Made by a program: the position numbers and the translations under genes
Part shown: positions 1-16,300 of the stretch, piece after piece
Numbering within the stretch: position 1 is the stretch's first letter
How the letters are laid out: each line of letters starts with the position of its first letter
Notes under the pieces: generated by a model
The model's input: only the letters and a program-made list of their open reading frames with translations
Databases searched by the model: none
Told to the model about the DNA's origin: nothing
Source: Hyalangium versicolor
GTDB lineage: Bacteria > Myxococcota > Myxococcia > Myxococcales > Myxococcaceae
DNA: 64,000 nt
Direction of reading: 5' to 3'
Assembly (NCBI RefSeq): GCF_020103695.1
Contig: NZ_JAHXBF010000010.1
Coordinates: 62,001 to 126,000 of the forward strand

Positions 1-2
1 GC

Positions 3-4605
<4,603 letters not shown>

Positions 4606-4616
<11 letters not shown>

Positions 4617-7600
4617 GCGGGGAACGGATGGAGCCGCGGACGCCATCGCCATCGTCGGGATGGCCGGACGCTTCCCGGGAGCACGGGATGTGGAGTCACT
4701 GTGGCGGAGCCTGTGCGACGGCGTCGAGCTGATCACCCGCCTCTCCGATCCCCGGCTGGAGGAAGCAGGAGTCGACGCGGCAGCGAGACAGCGGCCGGGC
4801 TACGTCTCTGCCCGTGGGTTGATCCGCGACGTGGACCTCTTCGATGCCTCCTTCTTCGGCTACAGCCCGAGGGAGGCCGAACTCATCGATCCCCAGCAGC
4901 GCCTGTTCCTCGAGTGTGCCTGGGAGGCGTTGGAGAGCGCGGGTTACGATCCGGAGCGCTTCGAGGGCCCCATCGGCCTCTTCGCTGGAGCTGGAGCGCC
5001 GGGCTACCTGCTGCACCATGTGGCGCCCACGCTGGACACGCGGGAACTGCTCGATGGGCTGGCGACCATCCTGGGCAATGACAAGGACCACCTGACAACC
5101 CGGGTCGCCTACAAGCTGAACCTGCGCGGCCCCGCCATTACCGTGCAGACGGCGTGCTCCACGTCGCTCGTGGCGGTCCAGCTCGCGTGCCAGTCGCTGC
5201 TCGACTTCCAGTGCGACATGGCCCTGGCCGGGGGAGTGTCCGTCGCCTTCCCGGTCGGAGCGGGCTACCAACCGCAAGAGGGGCACATCCTCTCGCCCGA
5301 TGGCCACTGTCGCGCCTTCGACGCCGAGGCTCGGGGCACCGTCCCGGCGGACGGCCTGGGGGTCGTGGTGCTCAAGCGTCTGGAGGATGCGCTGGCCGCG
5401 GGCGACTCCATCCGAGCTGTCATCCTCGCCGCCGCTGTCAACAACGACGGCTCCAAGAAGGTGGGCTACACGGCTCCCAGCATTGATGGGCAGGCGGAGG
5501 TCATCCAGACCGCGCTCGCCCTGGCGGGAGTCGATGCTCGCTCCGTTTCTTATGTGGAGGCGCATGGGACGGGGACGGCGCTCGGTGATGCCATCGAGCT
5601 GGCCGCGCTGACCCAGGCCTTCCGGCGCTCGACCCAGGAGCGTGGGTTCTGCGCCATCGGCTCGGTGAAGACGAACATCGGGCACCTCAACAACGCCGCT
5701 GGCGTGGCGGGCCTCATCAAGGCCACACGGGCTCTGGAGAGCAGGCTCCTGCCGCCCAGCCTCCACTTCACCCAGCCCCACCCGAAGCTGGGCCTGGAGG
5801 ACAGCCCCTTCTTCGTCAACGCCACCCTGACTCCGTGGCGGGAGGGGCCCGAGCCTCGACGCGCGGGGGTCAGCTCGTTCGCCATGGGCGGGACAAACGC
5901 CCATGTCATCCTTGAAGAGGCCCCACCGCGAGAGCCCGGCGCTCCTGGGCGATCCACGGAGTTGCTGGTCCTCTCCGCGCGCAGCCCCACGGCGCTCGAC
6001 ACCCTGACGGCGAGGCTCAGGGCGCACCTGGAGGCCCACCCGGAGACGAACCTCTCGGACGTTGCCTCCACGCTCCAGGTGGGGCGGCGCACCTTCGCGT
6101 ACCGCCGAGCCGTGGCATGCCGGAGCGTGGCGGACGCGGTGCAGACGCTGGCAACGCCCGCGCGGCTGTTCGAGGGCACGGCTCCCGATGGAGGAAGGAG
6201 CGTCGCCTTCCTCTTCCCGGGCCAGGGCACGCAGCATCCGGGGATGGCGGAAGCGCTGTACCGGGAAGAGCCTCGCTTCCGGCAGGAGGTCGACCGGTGC
6301 GCGAAGCTCCTCGAACCGCACCTGGGCCAGGATCTGCGCGACGTGCTCTATCCGCGAAATCGCGGGCCAGAGGAGAAACGGCGCCTGGAGCAGACGGCGT
6401 TGGCCCAGCCGGCGCTCTTCACGGTGGAGTATGCGCTCGCCCGCCTCTGGCTCTCGCACGGAGTACGGCCCGCGGCGATGCTGGGCCACAGCCTCGGCGA
6501 ATATGTGGCGGCGTGCCTGGCAGAGGTCTTCACGCTGGAAGACGCGCTGCGGCTCGTGGCGCTCCGAGGCCGACTGATGCAGGGACTGCGCCCGGGGGCG
6601 ATGCTGGCGGTGCCCCTATCCGAAGCGGAGCTGCTCCCTCTATTGGGATCGGAACTCGCCCTGGCCGCGGTGAATGGCCCCGCGGCGTGCGTGGCTTCCG
6701 GCCCCCTCGAAGCCGTGGCGGCGCTCGAGGCCCGGCTCACCTCGCTCGGCATGGGCTCGCGCAGGCTGCAGACCTCGCACGCATTCCACTCGGGGATGAT
6801 GGAGCCCATCCTCGACACCTTCACCCAGGAGGTACGGCGGGTGCGCCGGAGCGCTCCTCGCCTGCCCTACCTCTCCAACGTCACAGGCACCTGGGTGACG
6901 GACGCGCAGGCCACCGATCCCGGCTACTGGGCGCAGCACCTGCGACAACCCGTGCGATTTGCCTCGGGAGTGGCGGAGCTCACCGCTCGGAACCACCTGC
7001 TCCTCGAAGTGGGCCCGGGCCGCGTGCTGAGCGCACTCGCCGCTCAACAGCCTGTCCCAGCCGCACGCGCCGCCACCAGCCTGAGCCCATCGCCCGACGA
7101 CGAGCGCTCGGATCTGGAGACATGGCTCACAGCACTGGGACACCTGTGGGCTCAAGGGGTGCCAGTCGACTGGTCGGCCCACCACTCTGGGCGAAGGCGC
7201 CTCCGCGTCGAGCTGCCCACGTACCCCTTCGAGCGCCACTCCCACTGGCTGGGCCGGCCGCCCGCATCGCTCCTCCCCGAGGCCTCCGCGCCGGAGCGTC
7301 CCCTCGAAGCCGTGGAGCAGGAGCTGCACCGCACGCTGGCCATCCGCCCGGTGCAGAGCTACCCGGGGCTGAAGGAGGGCCTCGAAGTCTTCTGCTCCAG
7401 CCTTGTCTGCGAGTACCTCCGGGCCGCGGGCGTGGACACCCGGCAAGGCGCGGTCCACACCCGGCGAGGACTGCTGCTCCAACTGGGCATCCAGCCCCGC
7501 TTCGAGAGGCTCTTCGACGCGCTGCTGGCAAGCCTGGCCGAGGACGGAATCCTGCGTGTCTCGGGAGAGCAGCTCGTCTTCCAGCGAGACACCACGGAGT

Positions 7601-9696
7601 TCGAGTCCCCGAGCGCCCTGCGCAAGCGACTGGACACGGAGCATCCGCAGTTCCGCGGCCTGTTCGACTTCGTGGAGCACTGCCTGCGAGGCTATCCCCA
7701 GGCGCTGAACGGCCGGGTGGAGGCTGTCAGCATCCTGTTTCCGAATGGGAGCCCTGCATTCGTCCAGGACTGCAACGCGCGAACGGCCGAGCACGGGCAG
7801 ATGCGCCTCTACAACCTGCTCCTGGGAGAGGCCACGCGCCGCATCGCCGCCAACACCCGAGGCCGCCGCTTGCGGATCCTCGAAGTGGGCGGCGGACAGG
7901 GCCTGCTGACCTGGCCGCTCGTCACCGCGCTCCAGGGGCACGACTTCGAGTACTGCTTCACGGATCTCGGCAAGGTGTTCGTCGACGACGCCCGGAGCGA
8001 GGCGGTCCGGCGTGGAGTGGACTCACGGATGCGCTTCGGCGTGTTCGACATCTCCCAGGATCCTGGTCCGCAGGGATATGCCGAACGGGGCTTCGATCTC
8101 ATCGTCGCCTGCAACGTCGTCCACGCCACGAAGGACGTGTCTCGCACCCTCCGGCACCTGCAGGGCCTGCTCGCTCCGGAAGGGACGCTCGGGCTGGTGG
8201 AGGCGCTCCGGACACCGCGCTGGGAGGTCCTCTCGTGGGGACTGGCCGAGGGCTGGTGGTACTACGATGACGCCTTCCGCAAGGACTCCCCCCTGCTCCC
8301 GCTATCCGTGTGGAAGCAGGCCCTGATCGGAACCGGCTTCGGCACCGTCGAGTACTTCCCCCAGGCTGGAAACGCCCATGAGGAGGCGGATCACGGGCTC
8401 ATCCTCGCCCGGCGGCCCACGGTGGACACGGAGTCCCCGCGTGCCGTCGTCACCTCCTCCGCGCCTCTGCCCAGGCCGGCGGTCCACCCGAGCCCTCGGG
8501 TTGCCACGAGCCGCCGAGCCCCTCGCCCTCCGTTGAGCACAGCGTACGTAGCGCCTCGGAACGAAATGGAGCGCCGCATCGCCGCGGTCTGCGAGGACCT
8601 GTTCGGCACCGAGCCCATGGGCGTCCAGGACGACTTCTTCGCGCTGGGCGGGGACTCGCTGGTGATGCTGCGTCTCACGGACCGGCTGCAACGGGAGTTG
8701 GGGCTTCAGGTGCCTCCGGGCCTTGCATTCCGCGGCGCCACCGTCGAGCGGATGGCCCAGGCCCTCCAGGGAGTTCCCGAGCCCGAGACGGCCTCACCCC
8801 TCGTCGCTCTCCAGCCCCACGGCACCCGGCCGCCGCTCTACTTCGTGCACCCGGCCGCAGGAGTGGTGTTCCCGTATGTCGAGCTGACACGCCGGCTTGG
8901 GACCGATCAGCCCTTCTACGGGCTCCAGGCCCACGGCCTGGACGGAGAGTCCCCACCGGACGAGCGAGTGGAGGACATGGCTCGGCGCTATGTCGAGGCC
9001 ATCCGCCGCTTCCAGCCGCGAGGGCCCTACTACCTGGGCGGCCACTCCTTCGGGTGTCTGGTCGCCTACGAGATGGCGCAGCAATTCACCGCCGCCGGGC
9101 AGGAAGTGCGGTTGCTGGCGCTCATCGACGAGCCGGCGCCGCTATCAGGGCACAGACCTACTCCCGCGCAGATGGCGTACTTCTTCGCCTCGGGAGTCTC
9201 GCGATCGATCTGGCCGCACCTCGCGGACTACCTCTACCTGGTGCGCGGCTCCTCGGAGCGAGCCTCCACGGCTGCCGGCTTGCTGGGACGATTACTTCGG
9301 GAGCGCCGGATGCTGGAGACGTTCCTGGCGCGCTCCGCGCTGGCGAACTTCGTCCCGGACGAGGCGCTCATGATGGCCCTGCGCCAGCCCGCGATGCTGT
9401 CCATGTTCCGGCTCTTCCTCATCCACGCCCGAGAGACGTTTACGTACGAGCCGCGCGCCTATCCCCACCGGGTGACGCTCTTCTCCTCGGACGAGGTGCG
9501 CAAGCGCCGGGGAGGCCGGGAGCGAACCATGGGCTGGGGCAAGCTCGCCGCTGGAGGCGTGGACGTCCACGAGGTTCCGGGCGACCACTTGTCCCTGCTC
9601 AAGCCTCCCTACGTGCAGGAGCTCGCCGCGAGACTGGCTGCCAGTGTGGACGACGCTATCCGCGGTGCCGCTCCGCCACGCGGAACAACTGGGTGA
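4606..9696 (+). CDS. Terminal type I PKS module KS-AT-MT-ACP-TE
   Basis: 1696 aa. The start is ATG 4606, preceded by GAAAGGA five bases upstream and overlapping the previous stop by 11 nt; an in-frame GTG at 4534 lies deep in the upstream gene and is less likely. Domains: KS (about 12-435) with C184 in TACSTS, H320 in EAHGTGT and H360 in NIGHLNNA; AT (about 550-850) with S629 in GHSLGEY and HAFH at 725-728, which predicts malonyl-CoA; an embedded methyltransferase (about 900-1290) with the SAM-binding motif LEVGGGQG near 1093; ACP with GGDSL (S1351); and a thioesterase with GGHSFG (S1481), D1508 and H1661. There is no KR, DH or ER. The module should add one malonate, methylate carbon or the enol oxygen, and release the chain by hydrolysis or cyclisation. 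The TE marks the end of the assembly line. Whether the MT is a C- or O-type cannot be told by eye. Confidence 0.95.
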
Positions 9697-10993
9697 GCGA
9701 GAAATCCACCAGCGACTGGCGAGAGCGCATGTACCGGTGAGCTCGGAGAAACGGAAGCCATACGCGATCGCCGACGCGAACCTGAGCTTCCTCGAGTTTC
9801 ATGCGAGGGATCCACTGTCCACTCAGATTGCGGATCAACACCTGGCCCAGGTATCCGCCCACCGCTGGCACAGCGCGCTCGTCGATGTCACGTCGTTCAA
9901 ACACTCTCGGAAAGTCCTCACGCCAGAGCTGAAAATCGACGTCCGTGAGCGAATTGGGGGTCTCTTGGAAGACCGAGGACACCTTCGTGTGCATCAGCGC
10001 CACGAGGTGCTCCGCGAGCAGCGAGTAGCGCTCGCAAGCGGCCTTGGGGTCCGGCACATCCGAAGGCAGGGCGGCGTCCGCGGGCAACCACTCGTCCGGC
10101 TCGGGTGGCTGCCAGGCGTTGAACTCGGCCACCTTGCGTTCGCGCTCGCTGATGGGGGCGAGGTCCACCACTCGCGCAAGAAGCGGAGCCACGTCCGGGT
10201 GGAAGCGGGGCTCGACAGGGACAAGTGCGGCGCTGCGCTCGCGCAGGGTGCGCAACACGGTGTCAAAGTCGAGCTCTGGCCGGAGATGGACGTGCGCGCG
10301 GGCCTGGGCCTGGCGCGCCCCCTCGGCAGCAAAGCTCGCGGCCGTGGGCCACGTCACCAGGAGGATGGAGCCGTTGGGGAGTTCCTCTACCCGGTGAGCA
10401 GGCGTGGATAACATGCGCTCGCGGCCAACCATCTCCACCAACTTGTGGCCGAAGACGTTGAGCCAGCACACCTCGTAGATCCTGTCAAAACCTTCCTTGA
10501 TCGCGGTCTGCATATCGCGGCCGTACCAGGGAGAATCCGCCAGTTGGTTCTCTGCCAGGCTGTTGGCTTTGGCGTGAGTGGTTGGATAGTGGGAGGCCCA
10601 GGCGCGGACCATGTCCACGAAGCTGCGGCTATGCCCTTCCGTAAAGAGGGAGAGGGGTTGCACGGAGAGCCCGATCGACAGTTCGGGTTCCTCGGGCGGG
10701 AACCAGACCCTGAGTGTCATGTCTATCGCGGGTGCCGTCGTGCGATAGAGCCCGATGGTCGCTCCGTTCCCGTCGCGCTTTTCCTCTAGGGCCTTCCAAA
10801 GGGCGGCGCGGGAATATTTTCGGAGCCGCTTGCCCTTGACGACGTCCGGCATCCAGTTGCCCGCGAAGGTCTCCAGTGCGTGGAGGAATGGCTCCAACTC
10901 GCGCTCAGGTGAAATCTGCGAGTTGAAGGTACCTTCGAAGCGGAGATCCAGTTGGTCCTCTGGACTCAAGTCATGAAAGCTCAGCACCTTCAT
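9656..10993 (-). CDS. Putative immunity protein of lipoprotein toxin module 1
   Basis: 445 aa with no signal peptide or membrane segment, so probably cytoplasmic. ATG 10993 overlaps the stop of the upstream lipoprotein gene as ATGA, so translation is likely coupled. The protein has a mixed N-terminal half (GTFNSQISPERELEPFL, WMPDVV, a GRDMQT stretch) and a C-terminal part rich in Trp and Leu (WREDFPRVFERRDIDERAVP, GGYLGQVLI). It has a clear paralogue at 36468-37808 in the same position behind a paralogous lipoprotein. Constant pairing with a nuclease-like lipoprotein suggests an immunity protein; Imm52 is a family worth testing. No enzymatic motif is visible. The 3' end overlaps the convergent PKS gene by 41 nt. 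Function is inferred from context only. Confidence 0.75.
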   Translation of the reverse strand: MKVLSFHDLSPEDQLDLRFEGTFNSQISPERELEPFLHALETFAGNWMPDVVKGKRLRKYSRAALWKALEEKRDGNGATIGLYRTTAPAIDMTLRVWFPPEEPELSIGLSVQPLSLFTEGHSRSFVDMVRAWASHYPTTHAKANSLAENQLADSPWYGRDMQTAIKEGFDRIYEVCWLNVFGHKLVEMVGRERMLSTPAHRVEELPNGSILLVTWPTAASFAAEGARQAQARAHVHLRPELDFDTVLRTLRERSAALVPVEPRFHPDVAPLLARVVDLAPISERERKVAEFNAWQPPEPDEWLPADAALPSDVPDPKAACERYSLLAEHLVALMHTKVSSVFQETPNSLTDVDFQLWREDFPRVFERRDIDERAVPAVGGYLGQVLIRNLSGQWIPRMKLEEAQVRVGDRVWLPFLRAHRYMRSRQSLVDFSLTQLFRVAERHRG

Positions 10994-13119
10994 GGAATCA
11001 GCACCTCCACTCCCCTCACCTTTTTCTGAACTGCTGGCACTGCTTTTTGCAACACATCCAGGTTCCGAGGCTTGAGTTCACCACCCTCATAGACGAGGCG
11101 AACCCTCCGGATCTGCACCTCGGAGCCGAGGTACTTGAGCACGCGACGGCGGATGTTCAGCGATTCGCCGTAATACCGCAGGGCGTCTCTGGCGTCCGCA
11201 ATCATTTGTGCTTCCAGCGCTTCACCATCCAGCAGCGAGAGGTCGCGGCTCTTGAAGCTGAAGGACTCCACGCGCGGCGACTGGCCCGCAGGGGGCTGCC
11301 TCTCGATCACGAGCACGTCCGCGAAGCGGACGCCGGGTTGGCCCTCTTTCGCCACCCCCACAGTGGTCTCGATGAGAGGATCGATGAAGTCCTTGAGCCA
11401 GACACGTTGCGCCAGTGGCAGTGCCGCGTCCGCGCGCAGCAGGGCCACCATGACCCGCTCGAACGCCAGCCCTCGGGCGAACCGCCCCCGCAGCCACTCG
11501 TAGCTCTCCCACCGCAGGGGCCCTTTGGCCTTCTCTCCCGCCTTCAACTCGGAGAGGCGGCCCTCCCTGTACGCCACGTACTCGCGCCATAGCGCGGAAC
11601 CCTCAGGAACTCCGGGTGGCGGCGTGGAGAGTGTGGCTCGCAGCTTCTTCAGCAGCGCCACATCCGCAGGAAGGCGCGGACCCGACGCCTCCATCTCAGC
11701 TTCCCGGAGCTTGACCTCCAACACCTCCGCGCTATGGCCGGAGGCCTCGTCCACCAGCGAGGACAGTCCTCCCAGCACCTCTCCTCGGGCAGCTTTGGAC
11801 TCTGGGATTCCCGGGCGCTCCCGAGCTTCGGCCAGGTACGCCTGGGTACGAGGCACGTTGCCCCGCGCCTCGTGCAGCGCCACGGCGGCGGGCTCTCCCC
11901 CGGCGCCCACGAAGATGGCGGCTTCACGGCTGGAGCGGATGTAGCGCGCCAGCTCGTTCAGCCCGTCCACGCCCAGACGCTCCGCGACCTGCCACGCCAC
12001 ACGCCGCAGTGCCGCCAACCGCAACTCCGGAAGCGCCAACCCTGCTCCTGCCCCTCGCGTCTCCGCCAGGTAGCGCGCGCCCTTGCCTCCGGCGTACAAC
12101 GCCACCAGCAGCGCCGCTGGAGCCAGCTCTCGCGTGGCCTCCTCGTAACGCCGCTCGGCCAGCGTCCCCAGTCCCCGCGCCGTACCCGTTGCCAGGTGGT
12201 AGAAGCCCAACGGCACACCGAAGGTCAGCTGGTCAAAAGCTCCCAGTGCCACGTTGCCGGAAGTGAAGTGCTCGCGCGTCAGTTCCCGTTCCAGCTCCCG
12301 CTGTGCCTGCTGGTAGGCCGGCGGCATCTGCTGGAGCTGCGCGCTCATCGCCATGTACCGCGCCCCGTCACTCGCCGGGCTGCTGTGGAGCGCGTCCGTG
12401 GCCGCTTGCCCCAGGCCTCGCAACACGTCCGAGGCCCGCTCACCACGCTCCGGATAATCCGAGAGCTTCAGCCCGCGCCGCTCCAGTTCCTGCCGCACCG
12501 CCTCCATGCCCGCCAGCGTCTGGCGCAACTGCTTGTTCCCTGCCAGCAGCCGCAGCAGCCCATCCAACTCGTCGTCGAAGCTGGTGTGGATGACGAAGAG
12601 GGCGAACACCTGAGCGTAGGCCCCATCGTCCTGCATGGCCTTCAGCAAGAAGGCGGCCCGCTTGCCGATGAGCACCTTTGAGGCCCTGGCGTCCACCAGC
12701 GGCCCGAGCGCTCCCAAGCGCACGGCGTTCCAATCTCCCAGCCGCCCCACCACCCGCGCCATATCGACGCTGCGCTGCAACGCCAGGTACTCCACCACCG
12801 TGGGGCATGCCAGGAAGGGGGCCAGCAACTCCTCGTCGGTGGAAGCCTCCTCCGGCCATCCCTCCGGAACCGGCGGGAGCCTGGACTCAGCAGGTTCCGC
12901 AGGCTCCAGCTCCGTTGGCCCCCACTGCGCGGCCCCCACCTGCCCCGAGCCCGTCGACAGTTGGAACTCGCGGCGAGAGCCGCGCCCCTGCCAGGTGTCT
13001 GCCGAGCCTCCCGGCCCTGGCCCCGTGGCGCACCCTGCTGCCAGCAGCAACGCAACGAACCCGACCCCACTGGCTCCGCGCCTCAGGCCCTTCCGGCCCC
13101 AAACCCGACACGTGCTCAT
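10990..13119 (-). CDS. Lipoprotein with nuclease-like C-terminus, candidate polymorphic toxin 1
   Basis: 709 aa starting at ATG 13119, with a GAGGGGG ribosome site upstream. A basic N-region, a hydrophobic stretch and LLAAGC give a type II signal with the lipidated Cys at residue 30. The middle is long, Ala/Leu-rich and helical, without recognisable motifs. Residues about 560-709 look like a restriction-endonuclease fold: RFADVLVIE with D601, then about 20 residues later ESFSFKSRDL with K623, fitting a D-x(n)-SxK variant of the PD-(D/E)xK core. The downstream gene starts in the last codon (ATGA). Lipoprotein toxins with C-terminal nuclease domains and adjacent immunity genes are known in myxobacteria (SitA/SitI, delivered by outer-membrane exchange); this pair fits that layout. 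Toxicity is inferred, and Tox-REase-5 is the toxin family I would test first. Confidence 0.75.
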   Translation of the reverse strand: MSTCRVWGRKGLRRGASGVGFVALLLAAGCATGPGPGGSADTWQGRGSRREFQLSTGSGQVGAAQWGPTELEPAEPAESRLPPVPEGWPEEASTDEELLAPFLACPTVVEYLALQRSVDMARVVGRLGDWNAVRLGALGPLVDARASKVLIGKRAAFLLKAMQDDGAYAQVFALFVIHTSFDDELDGLLRLLAGNKQLRQTLAGMEAVRQELERRGLKLSDYPERGERASDVLRGLGQAATDALHSSPASDGARYMAMSAQLQQMPPAYQQAQRELERELTREHFTSGNVALGAFDQLTFGVPLGFYHLATGTARGLGTLAERRYEEATRELAPAALLVALYAGGKGARYLAETRGAGAGLALPELRLAALRRVAWQVAERLGVDGLNELARYIRSSREAAIFVGAGGEPAAVALHEARGNVPRTQAYLAEARERPGIPESKAARGEVLGGLSSLVDEASGHSAEVLEVKLREAEMEASGPRLPADVALLKKLRATLSTPPPGVPEGSALWREYVAYREGRLSELKAGEKAKGPLRWESYEWLRGRFARGLAFERVMVALLRADAALPLAQRVWLKDFIDPLIETTVGVAKEGQPGVRFADVLVIERQPPAGQSPRVESFSFKSRDLSLLDGEALEAQMIADARDALRYYGESLNIRRRVLKYLGSEVQIRRVRLVYEGGELKPRNLDVLQKAVPAVQKKVRGVEVLIP

Positions 13120-13379
13120 CGGACGGCCCCCTCACTGCGTGGAAGCCATCACACTACGGCGCCGCTCTCCTCCTCCGCGATGACGCCAGGCGTCTCATCC
13201 CGCTCCTGCACCCGCCACGTTGGCGACACCGCAAGGCCCACGCGTGCTGCGCCCCCTGCCCCCCCTGCCTCCCAGGGCTCCTCTGCCCGCACGGCCAGTG
13301 CCCCTCAGCGCTTGCAGTCCAGATGGCAGCCACAGCGCACAGACCCGCGTAGAAGATCTGGGCTAACTTCCGTGCAAGC

Positions 13380-16300
13380 ATGTACTCGATTCCAGGCTTC
13401 ACGAACCTCCAGCCGCTCCTGGAGGAGCGCACCCACGTCCTCCTGCGCGCGTGGCGAGGAGATCGCTCCTTCCTGGTCCGGCTCCCCCGTGAGGAGAGCC
13501 CGTCGCCCGAGGAACTCGCCCGCCTGCGATACGGCTACGAGCTCAGCGCCACCCTGGACCTCCCTGGAATCGTCAAGGCCCTCGAACTCGTCCGGAGCGG
13601 CAACCAGCTGTGCCTGGTGATGGAGGACTTCGGAGGCCTGCCGCTGCGCAGCCTCCTGAAGACAGGAGCCCTCCCCCCGCGGCAGGTGCTCGACATTGCC
13701 CTGAGGCTGGCCCGCATCCTCGGCGAGCTGCACCAGCGGCGCGTCATCCACAAGGACCTCACCCCCGCCAACATCCTGCTCCACCCGGAGACGGGCGAGG
13801 TACGGATCGCGAACTTCGATCTCGCGTCTCGCTTGAGCTCCGAGGCCCCCAGCTTCACCTCTCACGCCATTCTTCACGGAGACCTGGCGTACATCTCTCC
13901 CGAGCAGACCGGGCGCATGAACCGGGCGGTGGACTACCGCACTGACTTCTATTCGCTCGGCATCACCCTGTACGAGCTGCTGACGGGCCGGCCCCCGTTC
14001 ACCAGCGCGGATCCCACCTCGCTCGTCTACAGCCACCTCGCCGTCGAGCCATCCCCACCCCACCAGCTCCAGCAAGAGGTGCCGCAGACACTCTCGGCCG
14101 TCGTGCTCAAGCTGTTGGCCAAGAACGCCGAGGAGCGCTACCAGAGTGCCTACGGCCTGTCGGCGGACCTCAAGCTCTGCCGTGAACAGCTCGGAGTCCC
14201 CGAGCCCCTCACTCCGGGACTCCGTCCAGGGCAACGGGATGTCTCCGCCTCCTTCAACCTCTCGCAGAAGCTCTACGGCCGAGAGACGGATGCAGCCCAG
14301 CTCGCCGCCGCCTTCCAGCGCGTCAGCCAGGGAGACCAGGCCGAGCTGCTCCTGGTGACGGGCTACTCCGGCATCGGAAAGTCCTCCCTGGTCAACGAGG
14401 TCCACCGGCCGCTGGTGCGGCTCCGCGGCTACTTCGGCTCCGGCAAGTTCGACCAGTTCCTCAGCTCGCCCTATGCCGCGTGGATCCAGGCCTTCGATGG
14501 CCTCGTGCGGCAGATCCTCTCCGAGGATGAGCAGCGCATCGCCACCTGGAAGGCGGAGCTGCTCGCGGCGCTCGGTCCCAACGGGCGCGTCGTCACGGAC
14601 GTCGTGCCCCAGATCGAGCTCATCATCGGCCCGCAGCCACCCGTCCCCGCCCTGGGCGCCCTCGAGTCGCAGAACCGGTTCAACCTCGTCTTCCAGCGGC
14701 TCGTGGGAGCCTTCGCCGTCCCCCAACACCCGCTCGTCCTCTTCCTGGACGATCTTCAATGGGCGGATGCGGCCTCGCTCGGCCTGCTCCAGCGCGTCCT
14801 GTCGGATCCCAGCTACCGGCACCTGCTCGTCATCGGCGCCTACCGGGACAACGAGGTCCGCGCCGGACACCCGCTGCTCGCCACCTTGAACGAGCTCCGG
14901 CAGTCCGCTCCCGTCTCCGAGATCTCCCTGCGCCCGCTCGGGCAGGACAGCGTGACGCAGTTGCTAGAGGACACCGTCGGCCGCCCAGGCGATCCCGCCG
15001 TGGCGGAGCTGGCCGCGCTGGTCTTCCAGAAGACCCAGGGCAATCCCTTCTTCGTGAACCAGTTCGTCACCACGCTGCACGAGCGCGGCTACATCACCTT
15101 CGATCCAGAGCAGGGACGCTGGCGCTGGGAGCTGGAACGCATCCGCAGCATGGGCATCACCGACAACGTGGCGGTGCTCATGGCCGAGCGCCTCGCCGCG
15201 CTGCCACCCGCCACGCAGGAGGCCCTCAAGCGCGCCGCGTGCATCGGCAGCACGTTCAACCTCGAGGTGATCTCCATCATCAACGAGCGCAGTCCCCGGG
15301 AGGCCGCGGCCGCGCTCTGGGAGGCCGTGCAACTCGGGCTGCTGCTCCCCGTCGGGGACTCCTACAAGTACGTCCTGGGCCAGGAGGCCGGGACCGCCTC
15401 GATCGAGCCCTCGCTGGTCCGCTACGAGTTCCTGCACGACCGGGTCCAGGAGGCGGCCTACTCCCTCATCTCGGAGGATGCGCGCAAGCGCCTCCACCTG
15501 CGCATCGGCCGGCTGATGCTGGAGCGAACCCCGGAGGTGCAGCGCGACGCGAGCATCTTCGAGATCGTCCACCAGCTCGACCTGGCCACCGAGCTGATCG
15601 ACAGCCCCGAGGAGCGCGAACGGCTGGCGCGGCTGAACCTCGTGGCGGGCATGCGCGCCAAGAGATCCTCCGCATATAAGGAAGCGCTGCGCTACCTGCA
15701 GGTGGGCATCTCGCTGCTGCGCGAGGACGGCTGGGAGCGCCAGTACGAGCTGGCCCTCCCGCTGCACCGCCACGGCTCGGAGTGCCTCCACCAGCTCGGG
15801 CGGTATGACGACGCCGAGCGAGAGTTCCAGCTCATCCTCCGCCACGCCCGCTCCGTCGAGGAGAAGACGGAGATCTACGTCCTCATGCTGGACATGTTCG
15901 TCAGCCGGGGCCAGTACCTCCAGGCCATCCAGCCCGCGCGAGCGGCCCTGCGAGAGCTGGGCATCGAGCTGCCCGAGGGCCCCGAGGCCAGCTCCGCCGC
16001 GATCGCCCAGGAGCGCAAGCTGCTGGAGGAGAACCTCGCCCACCGCTCCATCGCCAGCCTCGCGGAGCTGCCGCAGACGACGAACTCCCGGGAGCGGGCC
16101 CGCATCCTGCTCATCTCCCGAGCACTGAGCTACGCGGCCTACGTCTACCCGGACCTCTTCCAGATCCTCTCGATGATGACGGTGAACCGGGCCATCGCGC
16201 ACGGCCACGGCCCCGGCTCCGGTACCGCATACGCGCTCTACGCCATCGCGTTGGCCTCGGGCGGCAGCTACGAGCGAGCCTTCGAGTTCGGCCAGCTGGC

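Noticed and set aside
13320..13345. TGGCAGCCACAGCGCA as a sigma-54 promoter for the hybrid kinase
   Set aside because: GG/GC spacing fits but the -12 part lacks TTGC, so the match is too weak.
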